Shown here piece by piece: positions 17,926 to 27,712 of a DNA stretch of 64,000 bases. The position numbers were made by a program, and so were the translations under genes. Every line of letters begins with the position of its first letter. The first letter of the stretch is position 1. A model generated the notes under the pieces. The model was not told the DNA's origin. It was given only the letters and a program-made list of their open reading frames with translations, and made no database searches. The DNA comes from Agrobacterium rubi TR3 = NBRC 13261. GTDB lineage: Bacteria; Pseudomonadota; Alphaproteobacteria; Rhizobiales; Rhizobiaceae. The DNA lies in assembly GCF_000739935.1 (NCBI RefSeq), contig NZ_BBJU01000025.1:1-64000 (forward strand), read 5' to 3'.

Positions 17926-18810
17926 ATGTTCAAGGGATCCATTCCCGCCCTCATCACGCCGTTCACCGCCGATGGTTCCGTGGACGAAACGGCGTTTGCC
18001 GCCCATGTGGAGTGGCAGATTGCCGAAGGCAGCAGCGGCCTCGTGCCTGTCGGGACCACGGGGGAATCTCCAACCCTGTCCCATGACGAGCACAAACGCG
18101 TCGTTGAACTGTGCGTGGAAACGGCGGCAAAACGGGTTCCGGTCATCGCAGGTGCCGGCTCCAACAATACGCGTGAGGCGATTGAGCTTGCGCTACATGC
18201 GCAGGAAGTCGGCGCGGATGCGCTGCTGGTGGTCACGCCCTACTACAACAAGCCGACGCAAAAGGGTCTTTTCGCGCATTTCTCCGCGATTGCCGAGGCG
18301 GTGACGCTGCCGATCATCATCTACAACATCCCGCCACGCTCCGTCATCGACATGACGCCGGAGACCATGGGCTCGCTGGCCAAGGCCCACAAGAACATCG
18401 TCGGCGTCAAGGACGCGACCGGAAAGATCGATCGTGTGTCTGAGCAGCGTATCACCTGCGGTAAGGATTTCGTTCAGCTGTCGGGCGAAGATGCGACAGC
18501 CCTTGGCTTCAACGCCCATGGCGGCGTCGGCTGCATTTCTGTGGCGGCCAACATCGCGCCGCGTCTGTGTGCAGAGTTTCAGGCGGCAACGCTGGCTGGT
18601 AACTATGCGCTGGCGCTGGACTATCAAGACCGCCTTATGCCGCTGCACAAGGCCATCTTCATCGAACCAGGCGTTTGCGGCACGAAATATGCGCTGTCCC
18701 GGACGCGGAACGGCAACTGCACGGTCCGTTCGCCACTGATGGATACGCTGGAACCGGCGACGGAAGCTGCAATCGATGCCGCGCTGAAGCATGCCGGTCT
18801 GATCAACTGA
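17926..18810 (+). CDS. dapA: 4-hydroxy-tetrahydrodipicolinate synthase
   Basis: The 294-residue TIM-barrel enzyme condenses pyruvate with aspartate semialdehyde, the first committed step to diaminopimelate and lysine. It shows [14 protein letters not shown] (Thr-Thr of the proton relay), the catalytic Tyr in [17 protein letters not shown] and the Schiff-base Lys in [13 protein letters not shown]. Length fits the family. AGGAG sits upstream of the ATG. It faces away from slt, so both peptidoglycan turnover and precursor supply start from one intergenic region. smpB follows on the same strand after 110 bases. Confidence 0.97.
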   Translation: MFKGSIPALITPFTADGSVDETAFAAHVEWQIAEGSSGLVPVGTTGESPTLSHDEHKRVVELCVETAAKRVPVIAGAGSNNTREAIELALHAQEVGADALLVVTPYYNKPTQKGLFAHFSAIAEAVTLPIIIYNIPPRSVIDMTPETMGSLAKAHKNIVGVKDATGKIDRVSEQRITCGKDFVQLSGEDATALGFNAHGGVGCISVAANIAPRLCAEFQAATLAGNYALALDYQDRLMPLHKAIFIEPGVCGTKYALSRTRNGNCTVRSPLMDTLEPATEAAIDAALKHAGLIN

Positions 18811-18920
18811 GATGAACCTGAGATGCGCTGGCGACGGCGCATCTTCACTTTAGGCGCCTTTGTCCCTACATAGGGGCCGAACCGCAGACAGTTTGCGGGT
18901 GAATGAAAACGGATTGAAAA

Positions 18921-19403
18921 ATGGCCCCCAAAGGCAGTCAGCGCGTTGTGAACAAGATCGTTGCGGAAAACCGCAAGGCTCGCTTCAATTACGAAATCCT
19001 CGACACATACGAGGCAGGTATCGTGCTGACCGGCACCGAGGTCAAATCTCTGCGCGAGGGCAAGGCCAATATCGCTGAATCCTATGCGTCGGATGAGGGC
19101 AACGAGATATGGCTGATCAATTCGCATCTGCCGGAATATCTCCAGGCCAACCGCTTCAATCACGAGCCACGCCGCCGCCGAAAACTGCTGTTGTCGAAGC
19201 GTGAAATCAGCCGCATGCGCGTCGGTATCAATCGCGAAGGTATGACGCTGGTGCCGTTGAAAATCTATTTCAACGAAAAGGGCCGCGCAAAGCTGGAGCT
19301 GGCGCTTGCCAAGGGTAAAAAGCTGCACGACAAGCGCGAGACGGAGAAGGAACGCGACTGGAACCGCCAGAAATCGCGTATCTTGAAGGGCAGTGCTGCT
19401 TAA
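18921..19403 (+). CDS. smpB: SsrA-binding protein SmpB
   Basis: The 160-residue protein binds tmRNA and brings it to stalled ribosomes for trans-translation. Visible are [10 protein letters not shown] near the N-terminus, the RNA-binding [14 protein letters not shown], the LINSHLPEY segment and the basic C-terminal tail ([20 protein letters not shown]) that enters the decoding centre. Length is normal. It lies downstream of dapA on the same strand, a common rhizobial order. The tmRNA gene itself is not in this window. Confidence 0.97.
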   Translation: MAPKGSQRVVNKIVAENRKARFNYEILDTYEAGIVLTGTEVKSLREGKANIAESYASDEGNEIWLINSHLPEYLQANRFNHEPRRRRKLLLSKREISRMRVGINREGMTLVPLKIYFNEKGRAKLELALAKGKKLHDKRETEKERDWNRQKSRILKGSAA

Positions 19404-19434
19404 GTAGCCTCTACCGACTGGTGAAACAAAGCGA

Positions 19435-21471
19435 TTACTCGCCCAGTTCTGTCACCAGCGACAATGGTGCCCGGAACGTAGCGATCAGGCCGCTATTGGT
19501 AAAATGCTTGTCCACATCTCCCGTGCCTGCAATGCCCATGCGGATGAGGCGTGAGCCAAATCCTTTGCGCTGCGGCTCACGGGCAGGGGGGCCGCCTTTT
19601 TCTTCCCACTTCAGCGTCAGCATAGGTTTTTCAGTTTCCTCCGAAACGTCCCAGCTGATGTCGACCACGCCTGTATCCGTGGAAAGCGAGCCATATTTTA
19701 TGGCGTTGGTACCCAGTTCGTGCAGCAGCAGAGACAGGGAAAGTCCAGCCTTCGGGCCGAGTGGCACTTCTGGACCTGAGATCAGCACTTTCTCGCTGCT
19801 GGCGTGCAGGTGCATGACTTTGCGGATTACGTCGCGCAGCCGTGCCGTGGACCAGGATTGCTGCAGCAAAACGTCATGCGCAGAACTAAGCGCATGCAGC
19901 CGACCGTTGAATGCGGCAACCGCATCCTTTTCTGTCACATTGCGCAGGGTTTGCGCCGCAATGGCCTGTACGATGGATAATGTGTTCTTGAGACGATGGC
20001 TGAGCTCCTGATTGAGAAGCCGCTGCTCGGATTCCGCATTCAACCGGGCAATGGCGGCGTAGGCTCTGTCGGCCACGCCCCAAGCGAAGTCGAGTTCCAG
20101 CTTGCTCCAGAAGCGCGGCTTGGAATCATGGGCGAAAAGAATGCCCACAAGGCTGCCGCGGTCGATAACGGGAACCTTGACGAAAGACCGCACACCGATT
20201 GCCGAATAGGACGCAGCGTCTTTGTCCAGCCAGCTTGCCGCGTTGATATTGGGGACCGCCAGCGTGTCGCCCATTTCGAGCCGCTCGATCGTGGCGCTGA
20301 AGTCGCCAAGCGTGTGATGACCGACGATCGAATTAACGCCGCTCGCGAGCCAATTATACTCCACGAACAACCCGCTCGTGGCACTGTTGACGGTCGCGTA
20401 TCCGGCCCTGTTTACGGCGAGACCCTCGGCCAGGATTTCCGAGGCTATGCGGGAAATGTCTTCCACCGTCTTGCCCACGCGCAACCGGTCGCCCAAGGTT
20501 AGAAGTGCTGCGATGCGAGCATCTTTGCGCTTGGAATCTGTGACATCGATGATGATGCCGATGATCTTGACGCTTTTGCCGGTCTCGTCTTCGATAAATT
20601 GCGCACGCCGCGCAACCCAACGCACCCGTTGGTCGTTGCCGCGCCTGATCCTATATTCGACACTCAAAGGCGCGGTGCCATCACCTTGGCTGATGGCTTC
20701 CGATGCAAGCTTCTTGTCCTCATCGATGATGAGGTTTTGAAAGACTTGGGTCGAATATTGCCGCTGTACCGGAACGCCGTAGATGCGACAGAATTCTTCC
20801 GACACGATCATGTCGTTGGTGGCAATATCGACCTCGAAAATGCCGATCCTGCCCGCATCATGGGCCGCTTTCGAGCGCGCATCATTGACCAGCAGCTCTT
20901 CGGCCTTCGCATCTGCCTTGCTGGCGCGTATCTGCCTTTTGGCAGAAAGACGGCGCTCCAGGGCCAGATCGTGAGACATGGTGTGAAGGTTGCGGCGGAG
21001 CTCCAAGAGCGACATGACCTGACGGGCTAGCGCTTGCAGCCCGGTTTTCTGGGCTTTCGATAATTCCTTCGCCTCATGGCCCAGCACGCAGATCGTCCCG
21101 ATCGGCAGTCCGTCATCGGATTTCAGCAGGGCGCCCGCGTAAAAGCGGATATGGGGTTCGGACGTAACAAGAGGATTGCAGTTGAAGCGGGGGTCTTCCA
21201 GCGTATCTGGAATGATGAGGAGGTCCTGCTCAAGTATGGCATGGGCGCAAAACGATGTGTCCAAAGGCGTCGTGCGGACACCCAGGCCAACTTCGGCTTT
21301 GAAAAACTGTCGGCCATCGCCAATGAGATTAACGACGGCAATGGGCGTGTCGCACAGTGACGCTGCCAACGCTGCGATATCGTCGAAATCTTGCTCACGT
21401 GGCGTGTCGAGTATGTTGTAGCTTTCAAGCGCTGCAAGGCGACGCTGCTCTTCCGACGTAATAGCTTCCAT
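19435..21471 (-). CDS. GAF-PAS-GAF sensor histidine kinase, HWE family
   Basis: The 678-residue soluble kinase has an N-terminal GAF domain (about residues 15-165; starts LAALESYNILDTPRE), a PAS/PAC domain (about 200-315), a second GAF domain (about 325-475) and a C-terminal kinase. The phospho-acceptor His is in ELSHRLKNTLSIVQAIA, followed by a helix of the HWE type, an N-box LLHELGTNAIKYG and WEEKGGP with the W-x-E signature. No membrane helix is present, so it senses a cytoplasmic signal. No response regulator is adjacent. It converges with smpB with only 31 bases between. Confidence 0.9.
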   Translation of the reverse strand: MEAITSEEQRRLAALESYNILDTPREQDFDDIAALAASLCDTPIAVVNLIGDGRQFFKAEVGLGVRTTPLDTSFCAHAILEQDLLIIPDTLEDPRFNCNPLVTSEPHIRFYAGALLKSDDGLPIGTICVLGHEAKELSKAQKTGLQALARQVMSLLELRRNLHTMSHDLALERRLSAKRQIRASKADAKAEELLVNDARSKAAHDAGRIGIFEVDIATNDMIVSEEFCRIYGVPVQRQYSTQVFQNLIIDEDKKLASEAISQGDGTAPLSVEYRIRRGNDQRVRWVARRAQFIEDETGKSVKIIGIIIDVTDSKRKDARIAALLTLGDRLRVGKTVEDISRIASEILAEGLAVNRAGYATVNSATSGLFVEYNWLASGVNSIVGHHTLGDFSATIERLEMGDTLAVPNINAASWLDKDAASYSAIGVRSFVKVPVIDRGSLVGILFAHDSKPRFWSKLELDFAWGVADRAYAAIARLNAESEQRLLNQELSHRLKNTLSIVQAIAAQTLRNVTEKDAVAAFNGRLHALSSAHDVLLQQSWSTARLRDVIRKVMHLHASSEKVLISGPEVPLGPKAGLSLSLLLHELGTNAIKYGSLSTDTGVVDISWDVSEETEKPMLTLKWEEKGGPPAREPQRKGFGSRLIRMGIAGTGDVDKHFTNSGLIATFRAPLSLVTELGE

Positions 21472-21708
21472 GGGCCTGTTTTATTTTAATGGTCACACTG
21501 GCGCGTCGGCGAAAAAAGCCGATCATATCGTGTATTTGATACAAAACAGTGCTCATTACCATCATAAAAAACTGGGCGATCAAAATGGTTCGAATGCCAC
21601 GGCAACATAAGGGACCGGTCGGTGTCGATGTGATAACGTGCAACGGGCGTCGTTCTCTCTCGATGTGCGGATGCCGGGAATGGGCGGAAGCCTGAAATGC
21701 GCGCACGA

Positions 21709-21746
21709 AAAAGCGCGGCGCATCCTTTTCAGACGCCCGCGCTTTC
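21709..21746 (-). terminator. intrinsic terminator of NYN-domain gene
   Basis: An 8-bp stem (AAAGCGCG/CGCGCTTT), extended by partial pairing, ends in TTTTTCG on the minus strand just after the gene's stop. Confidence 0.65.
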
Positions 21747-21763
21747 GTCGGTGTGGCTAAAGT

Positions 21764-22336
21764 CTACTCGACCGTTTCGGTGTTTTCCACGACGCGGTGA
21801 GCGCGTTCGCTTGGATCGCGACCGATTTCAGCCTTCAACGACAGCAGATCGATGAAGTGGTCGGCCTGACGACGAAGATCGTCGGCAATCATCGGCGGTT
21901 GCGTGGACATGGTCGAGATAACGGAGACCTTGCGGCCACGACGTTGAAGCGCGTCGACCAGCGTGGTGAAATCGCCGTCGCCGGAAAACAGCACGAGGTG
22001 ATCAACCGTCTCGGATTGCTCCATGGCATCGACGGCCAGTTCGATGTCCATATTGCCCTTGATCTTGCGTCGGCCCATCGCGTCGGTAAATTCCTTCGCG
22101 GGCTTCGTCACGACCTTGTAGCCATTATAATCCAGCCAGTCGATCAGCGGACGAATGGAGGAATATTCCTGGTCTTCGATCAATGCGGTGTAATAATACG
22201 CGCGCAGCAGATAGCCTCTTTTCTGAAAGGCCTTCAGAAGTTTTCGGTAATCGATATCAAAACCGAGACTTTTGGATGCGGCATAGAGATTGGCCCCGTC
22301 GATGAAGAGTGCAATTTTCTCACGTGGGTCGAACAT
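21764..22336 (-). CDS. NYN-domain (LabA/DUF88-like) putative ribonuclease
   Basis: This 190-residue protein has the PIN-like NYN fold: acidic residues lie in LFIDGANLY (residues 9-17), GNMDIELAVDAM and LFSGDGDFTTLVDAL, the expected metal-binding site. The family includes LabA of cyanobacteria and other predicted RNA-processing nucleases; activity is inferred from the acidic residues. The ATG at 22336 follows AAAGGA; an in-frame extension to 22375 is less likely. It is divergent from rpoZ. Confidence 0.85.
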   Translation of the reverse strand: MFDPREKIALFIDGANLYAASKSLGFDIDYRKLLKAFQKRGYLLRAYYYTALIEDQEYSSIRPLIDWLDYNGYKVVTKPAKEFTDAMGRRKIKGNMDIELAVDAMEQSETVDHLVLFSGDGDFTTLVDALQRRGRKVSVISTMSTQPPMIADDLRRQADHFIDLLSLKAEIGRDPSERAHRVVENTETVE

Positions 22337-22621
22337 AAAAACAAAATCCTTTCTCGACGGGCGAGCCGCCAACAATCAAAAGAGCAACACGGTCGAGAAT
22401 ATATCTGCCGGGCACGGTACATTATTAACCATTCATATAAGTGCCATGCTTTGGCAGTCCAGCCCCATTTTTAGGATTTTTGCACAAGGTTCAGTCTTTT
22501 TGACAGAAATGCGACGTTCTTATGCCTATAGAAGGTGCCGATCAGGAAAAACTTGAAATCTTCCGTCAATGCCTGTATCGGGACGGGTAATCCGCGACAT
22601 TAAGACCGCAAAGGACAGGCA

Positions 22622-23017
22622 ATGGCCCGTGTCACCGTAGAAGATTGCATCGATAAAGTAGACAACCGCTTCGAACTGGTTCTTCTGGCCAGCCATCGTG
22701 CGCGCCAGATTTCGCAAGGGTCGCAGATCACCATCGATCGCGACAATGACAAGAACCCTGTTGTTGCGCTGCGCGAAATCGCTGACGAAACCCTGTCTCC
22801 TGACGACCTGAAGGAAGACCTGATCCACTCGCTGCAGAAGCATGTGGAAGTGGACGAGCCAGAACCCGATCCAGTCTCGATTGCGGCCGCCGGTTCTTCC
22901 AGCGACGCAGAGGACGACGATGCGCCAGAGACCGTCAACTTCGACCAGATGACGGAAGAAGATCTTCTGGCCGGTATCGAAGGTCTTGTGCCGCCTGAAA
23001 AGAACGACGATTATTGA
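22622..23017 (+). CDS. rpoZ: RNA polymerase omega subunit
   Basis: The 131-residue protein begins [29 protein letters not shown] (quoted in part), the conserved omega segment that clamps the beta-prime C-terminus and helps form a ppGpp site. The acidic tail is typical of the longer alphaproteobacterial forms. The gene is directly followed by relA/rsh, the same pairing as rpoZ-spoT in many proteobacteria. Confidence 0.96.
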   Translation: MARVTVEDCIDKVDNRFELVLLASHRARQISQGSQITIDRDNDKNPVVALREIADETLSPDDLKEDLIHSLQKHVEVDEPEPDPVSIAAAGSSSDAEDDDAPETVNFDQMTEEDLLAGIEGLVPPEKNDDY

Positions 23018-23030
23018 TTTTCGGATGTAC

Positions 23031-23092
23031 GCCGGAAAAATCTCCGGTTACGCTCTGTAAATCTTTATCGTCATAATCTGAACGCAGATTAT
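23031..23092 (+). other. two hairpins between rpoZ and relA/rsh
   Basis: A CCGGA-AAAATC-TCCGG hairpin is followed by a perfect 8-bp inverted repeat ATAATCTG-AACG-CAGATTAT (23073-23092). Neither has a T-run. The second could be a protein site or an RNA hairpin in the rsh leader. Confidence 0.45.
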
Positions 23093-23150
23093 ACCACATT
23101 GTGCGCCGATCTAACGATTGGCGCGCTTTCTTTTTCGGGGCATCCCATAC

Positions 23151-25385
23151 ATGATGCGACAGTATGAACTCGTCGAGCGAGTTCAAAAATACAAGCCAGA
23201 CGCAAACGAGGCCTTGCTGAACAAGGCCTATGTCTATGCCATGCAAAAACATGGCCAGCAAAAACGCGCTAACGGCGATCCCTACATTTCGCATCCGCTG
23301 GAAGTCGCGGCCATTCTCACCGAGATGCATCTCGATGAATCGACCATCGCGGTCGCCCTGCTGCATGACACGATCGAAGACACCAGCGCCACCCGCGCGG
23401 AAATTGATGATCTCTTCGGTGAAGACATTGGCCGACTGGTCGAAGGCCTGACCAAGCTCAAGAAGCTCGATCTCGTTACCAAGAAAGCCAAGCAGGCTGA
23501 AAACCTGCGCAAGCTGCTGCTGGCGATTTCCGACGACGTGCGCGTTCTCCTGGTGAAGCTGGCAGACCGTCTTCACAATATGCGCACCATGGAGCATATG
23601 CCGGAGGACAAGCGCAGCCGCATTTCCGAAGAGACGATGGAAATCTATGCGCCGCTGGCCGGACGCATGGGCATGCAGGACATGCGCGACGAGCTGGAAG
23701 ACCTCTCGTTCCGCTACCTCAACCCGGAAGCCTTCGAGACGGTCACAAAACGTCTTCAGGGGCTTGAAGAACAGAACCAGGGCCTCATCAAAAAGATCGA
23801 GGATGAGCTGCGCGAATTGCTCATCGCCAATGGTGTGGAGGGCGCTTACGTCAAGGGTCGTCAGAAGAAGCCACACTCCGTGTTTCGCAAGATGCAGTCA
23901 AAGTCGCTGTCCTTCGAGCAGCTGTCGGATGTCTATGGTTTCCGCATTCTCGTGCAGGATCTGCCCGCTTGCTATCGGGCGCTCGGCATCGTCCACACCC
24001 GCTGGCGCGTCGTACCCGGTCGGTTCAAGGACTACATCTCGACGCCGAAGCAGAACGACTACCGCTCAATCCACACCACGATCGTCGGTCCGTCGCGCCA
24101 GCGTATCGAGCTGCAAATCCGCACCAAGCGCATGCACGAAATCGCCGAATACGGCATTGCCGCGCATTCGCTTTATAAGGACGGCGAAATCCGCGATGGC
24201 GATGTGTTGTCGCCGGAATCCAACGCCTATTCCTGGCTGCGCCATACCATCGAGGCCTTGGCAGAAGGGGACAGCCCGGAAGAGTTTCTGGAGCACACGA
24301 AGCTCGAACTGTTCCAGGACCAGGTCTTCTGTTTTACACCAAAGGGCAAGCTGATCGCGTTGCCGCGCGGTGCGACACCCATCGATTTCGCCTATGCCGT
24401 TCACACCAATATTGGCGACACGACCGTGGGTGCCAAGATCAACGGCCGGATCATGCCGCTGGTCACGCGCCTGAACAATGGTGACGAAGTCGAGATCATC
24501 CGCTCTGGTGTGCAGGTTCCGCCTGCCGCATGGGAAGAGGTGGTCGTGACCGGCAAGGCACGCTCGGCCATTCGCCGCGCCACCCGCATGGCCATTCGCA
24601 AGCAATATGCTGGTCTCGGCTATCGCATATTGGAGCGCACCTTCGAGCGCGCCGGAAAGCCGTTTTCGCGTGAAGGGCTGAAGCCCGTGCTGCACCGCTT
24701 AGCGCAGAAAGACGTCGAAGACGCCATTGCCGCCGTCGGGCGCGGTGAAGTCTCGTCTCTGGATGTGTTGCGCGCCGTTCATCCCGATTATCAGGACGAG
24801 CGAGTCACCGTGAAGATGACCGGCGACGATGGCTGGTTCAACATGCGCAGCGCATCCGGCATGATCTTCAAGATACCGGGTAAATCCCGCTCGGTGCTGG
24901 AAGACGATGGCGCGACCGAAGTGATCGATGGTCCCGACCCGTTGCCCATTCGCGGTCTGTCCGACAATGTCGAGGTGCATTTTGGTGCGGCAGGTGCCGT
25001 TCCGGGAGACCGCATCGTCGGCATCATGGAAAAAGGCAAGGGCATCACCATCTACCCGATCCAGTCGCCGGCACTGCAACGCTTTGACGACGAGCCGGAA
25101 CGCTGGATCGATGTGCGCTGGGATCTGGATGAGGCCAACAAATCTCGTTTCATGGCGCGGGTTATGATCAATGCGCTGAACGAGCCCGGCACGCTGGCGT
25201 CGGTCGCCCAATCCATTGCCACGCTGGACGTGAACATTCGTGGGTTGAACATGGTGCGTATCGGAACGGACTTTTCCGAACTGGCGCTCGACATCGAAGT
25301 CTGGGATTTACGGCAGTTGAGCCAGCTGTTGTCGCAGCTGAAAGACCTGGATTGCGTTTCCACGGTCAAACGCGCCTTCGATTAA
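23151..25385 (+). CDS. relA: bifunctional (p)ppGpp synthetase/hydrolase (Rsh)
   Basis: This 744-residue RelA/SpoT homologue makes and destroys the stringent-response alarmone. The N-terminal HD hydrolase has HDTIEDT (about residues 65-71). The synthetase has RFKDYISTPKQNDYRSIHT, where R-x-K-D marks bifunctional enzymes. A TGS domain (FTPKGKLIALPRGATPIDFA, about 400-460) and a C-terminal ACT domain (LNEPGTLASVAQSIATLDVNI) follow. I chose the ATG at 23151 (MMRQYELVERV), which matches relatives; 23118 is in frame. Most rhizobia carry this single long copy. Confidence 0.96.
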   Translation: MMRQYELVERVQKYKPDANEALLNKAYVYAMQKHGQQKRANGDPYISHPLEVAAILTEMHLDESTIAVALLHDTIEDTSATRAEIDDLFGEDIGRLVEGLTKLKKLDLVTKKAKQAENLRKLLLAISDDVRVLLVKLADRLHNMRTMEHMPEDKRSRISEETMEIYAPLAGRMGMQDMRDELEDLSFRYLNPEAFETVTKRLQGLEEQNQGLIKKIEDELRELLIANGVEGAYVKGRQKKPHSVFRKMQSKSLSFEQLSDVYGFRILVQDLPACYRALGIVHTRWRVVPGRFKDYISTPKQNDYRSIHTTIVGPSRQRIELQIRTKRMHEIAEYGIAAHSLYKDGEIRDGDVLSPESNAYSWLRHTIEALAEGDSPEEFLEHTKLELFQDQVFCFTPKGKLIALPRGATPIDFAYAVHTNIGDTTVGAKINGRIMPLVTRLNNGDEVEIIRSGVQVPPAAWEEVVVTGKARSAIRRATRMAIRKQYAGLGYRILERTFERAGKPFSREGLKPVLHRLAQKDVEDAIAAVGRGEVSSLDVLRAVHPDYQDERVTVKMTGDDGWFNMRSASGMIFKIPGKSRSVLEDDGATEVIDGPDPLPIRGLSDNVEVHFGAAGAVPGDRIVGIMEKGKGITIYPIQSPALQRFDDEPERWIDVRWDLDEANKSRFMARVMINALNEPGTLASVAQSIATLDVNIRGLNMVRIGTDFSELALDIEVWDLRQLSQLLSQLKDLDCVSTVKRAFD

Positions 25386-25414
25386 GGCAATATTGCTCTA
25401 AATATCATCATCAG

Positions 25415-25449
25415 GGCCGCTGTTATGCATTGAGTGCATAGCAGCGGCC
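25415..25449 (+). terminator. very strong stem-loop after relA/rsh
   Basis: A 15-pair stem with one G-U pair (GGCCGCTGTTATGCA opposite TGCATAGCAGCGGCC) has a 5-base loop. The tail TTGTCCTG is only mildly T-rich, so it may be a terminator or an mRNA-stabilising 3' hairpin. Confidence 0.6.
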
Positions 25450-25575
25450 TTGTCCTGTCTGTAGTCAATTAGCGTTTTCCGACCTATCTTCACATCAGAA
25501 ATCAAGAGCAAGCAGACGGCCAGCCGGACACGATCCGATGTTGTGAGGCCGATGTATCTGGAAAAGGAAAAGAAG

Positions 25576-25722
25576 ATGTTTGGACCAATTCGCAAGCTAG
25601 CCCGCGCCGTTCGTGGTAAGTCTGTTCAGGAACGTGAATTCGATTATTTGAGCGACTCCGTATCGCGCGTCGACCTTGAATTCCGTCAGCGCGAAATCGA
25701 TCGCGGCATGTTCCGCCGTTAA
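25576..25722 (+). CDS. DUF3563-like small protein
   Basis: This 48-residue gene is short enough to be missed by length cut-offs. It begins MFGPIRKLARAVRG, after AAGGAAAAGAAG, and continues with YLSDSVSRVDLEFRQREID, which fits the DUF3563 family (short proteins with Y-L-x-x-A/S-V-x-x-x-D-L-E-x-R-x-R-E-x-D). It is basic, likely helical and soluble. It stands alone between rsh and the DUF2062 gene. Function is unknown. Confidence 0.7.
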   Translation: MFGPIRKLARAVRGKSVQEREFDYLSDSVSRVDLEFRQREIDRGMFRR

Positions 25723-25843
25723 TGCAAAATTGCATACCGGCCATATCGGTATGATGTTATGGGCGCATTCGAAAGTGCGCTCTTTGGACACAAGCCGCGG
25801 TTTCGCCCTTGGCGTGATCGAAACGATGCAATAAGTTCCCCCT

Positions 25844-26443
25844 ATGCCGTTTCGTCGCCGTAAACCTGCTGGCCATCTTGAAAGACTGCGCGCCCTTTTG
25901 TGGCCGCGCATGGGCTTTCGCCGTTCGCTTCGTTACCTGAAGCTGAGGCTCGTGCGGCTGTCCGCATCCCCATACTCCGTGGCGGCGGGTGTGGCAGTGG
26001 GTGTGGCGGTCGCATGGACGCCCTTTCTTGGCATTCATATCCTGATTGCCATGGCACTGGCCTTCGTGCTCAGAGCCAACCTCGTGGCCGCCGCGCTCGG
26101 CACGACATTTGCCAATCCCCTGACATTTCCTCTGATCTGGGCTTCGACTTGGGAACTCGGTCATCTGCTTCTGGGGCGCAGTGATCAGAATGTCTCGTCC
26201 CACGTGGATTTCTCCCAGATTTTCAGCCACATGAACTTCCTTCAGCTCTGGCAGCCGGTTCTGGAACCGATGACCATCGGCGCGCTCATCCCCGCAGCTT
26301 TGTCGGCCGTCGTGGCCTATGTCAGCGTCTACGTAGTTATTCGCGGCTTCAGAACGCGTAAAGATCAGCTGCTGGTGCAGCACATCGCCGACGCGGCAGC
26401 TCGCAAATCCGATGCCAATCTAGCAGCAGGGACCACCGAATGA
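25844..26443 (+). CDS. DUF2062 membrane protein
   Basis: The 199-residue protein has a basic N-terminus and about three membrane helices, including [20 protein letters not shown], then [20 protein letters not shown] with [11 protein letters not shown], the DUF2062 signature. Its stop overlaps the acpS start by 4 bases (ATGA), so translation of the two is probably coupled. The family is unstudied; its regular place beside acpS-lepB-rnc-era in rhizobia suggests an envelope role (inference). Confidence 0.9.
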   Translation: MPFRRRKPAGHLERLRALLWPRMGFRRSLRYLKLRLVRLSASPYSVAAGVAVGVAVAWTPFLGIHILIAMALAFVLRANLVAAALGTTFANPLTFPLIWASTWELGHLLLGRSDQNVSSHVDFSQIFSHMNFLQLWQPVLEPMTIGALIPAALSAVVAYVSVYVVIRGFRTRKDQLLVQHIADAAARKSDANLAAGTTE

Positions 26444-26844
26444 TTATCGGAATGGGCAGCGACCTCATCGACATCAGGCGCATCGAAACCTCCATTTCAC
26501 GCTTCGGCGATCGCTTCACCAACCGCTGCTTCACCGAGGTCGAGCAGAAGAAATCCGATGGTCGCAAGAACCGGGCAGCGTCCTACGCCAAGCGCTTCGC
26601 AGCCAAGGAGGCCTGCTCCAAGGCGCTGGGAACGGGGCTGGCGCAGGGTGTGTTCTGGAAGGACATGGGTGTCGTAAACCTGCCTAGCGGCAAGCCGACG
26701 ATGCGGCTGACCAATGGCGCGGCAGAGCACCTTGCCAAGCTTTTGCCCGCCGGGCACGAAGCGGTCATCCATCTGACCATCACTGACGAGTTTCCCTATG
26801 CGCAGGCCTTTGTGATCATCGAGGCCGTCGCGGTAACCAAATAA
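26440..26844 (+). CDS. acpS: holo-[acyl-carrier-protein] synthase
   Basis: The 134-residue enzyme transfers 4'-phosphopantetheine from CoA to a serine of acyl carrier protein. It has [13 protein letters not shown] at the N-terminus (Mg-binding Asp) and [16 protein letters not shown] in the middle (Mg-binding Glu), both diagnostic. Length is normal. It overlaps the DUF2062 gene by 4 bases and is followed by lepB after 121 bases. Confidence 0.96.
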   Translation: MIIGMGSDLIDIRRIETSISRFGDRFTNRCFTEVEQKKSDGRKNRAASYAKRFAAKEACSKALGTGLAQGVFWKDMGVVNLPSGKPTMRLTNGAAEHLAKLLPAGHEAVIHLTITDEFPYAQAFVIIEAVAVTK

Positions 26845-26965
26845 CGTCAAATTCCGCCGCCAAGCCGGTTTAGACCTGCCACACGCGATGGAAACGCTTC
26901 CCTTTACCCTTGAAAGGTTCTAGAGAAGTCCGTCGAAATCGAAGAACGAGCAGGCAGGTCTTTAA

Positions 26966-27712
26966 GTGTCCGAACAAGCTGAAAAGAAGCAGAGCGCCCT
27001 TTGGGAAAACGTCAAGGTCATCGTCCAGGCGTTGCTCCTGGCCATGGTCATCCGCACGGTGCTTTTCCAGCCTTTTACCATTCCGTCCGGCTCCATGATG
27101 CCGACGCTGCTGGTGGGCGATTACCTGTTCGTCAACAAATTCTCCTACGGCTATTCGAAATACTCGCTGCCGTTTTCGCCAGACCTGTTCTCCGGCCGCA
27201 TCCTTGAGTTCAGCGAGCCCAAGCGTGGCGATGTCGTCGTCTTCCGCCTGCCTCCAAACCCTGAAGTCGATTACATCAAGCGCCTCGTCGGCCTGCCGGG
27301 TGATCGCATCCAGGTGACCAACGGCGTGCTGCTCATCAACGGCCAGCCCGTGCCGAAGCAGCCCGATGGCGTCTTCACCTCGGATTACCGTGCCGATCCC
27401 GGTGCAAACGTTCCCGTCTTCCGCGAAACGCTGGATAATGGCGTGACCTACGACACGCTCGACCAGTCGCCTGATTCCCGCGGCGACAACACCCGCGAGT
27501 TCATCGTTCCCGAAGGCCATTATTTCATGATGGGCGACAACCGCGACAATTCGCTGGATAGCCGCTTCGACGTTGGTTTCGTGCCTGCTGAAAATCTGAT
27601 CGGCCGCGCAAGCGTGATCTTCTTCTCGCTGGGCAACGACACGCCGTTCAGCCGCGTCTGGGACTGGCCCGCCAACATGCGTTGGGACCGCCTGTTCAAG
27701 GTCGTTCAATGA
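26966..27712 (+). CDS. lepB: signal peptidase I
   Basis: The 248-residue inner-membrane serine protease removes Sec and Tat signal peptides. One N-terminal membrane helix (about residues 17-35) precedes the catalytic Ser in IPSGSMMPTLLVGD. The general-base Lys is in DYIKRLVGLPGD, and box E reads MGDNRDNSLDSR. The start is GTG at 26966 with an AGG upstream. Its stop overlaps the rnc start (ATGA), which indicates coupled translation. Confidence 0.96.
   Translation: MSEQAEKKQSALWENVKVIVQALLLAMVIRTVLFQPFTIPSGSMMPTLLVGDYLFVNKFSYGYSKYSLPFSPDLFSGRILEFSEPKRGDVVVFRLPPNPEVDYIKRLVGLPGDRIQVTNGVLLINGQPVPKQPDGVFTSDYRADPGANVPVFRETLDNGVTYDTLDQSPDSRGDNTREFIVPEGHYFMMGDNRDNSLDSRFDVGFVPAENLIGRASVIFFSLGNDTPFSRVWDWPANMRWDRLFKVVQ

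Noticed and set aside
22935-23876. 313-codon frame antisense to relA/rsh
   Set aside because: Shadow of the well-supported rsh gene.
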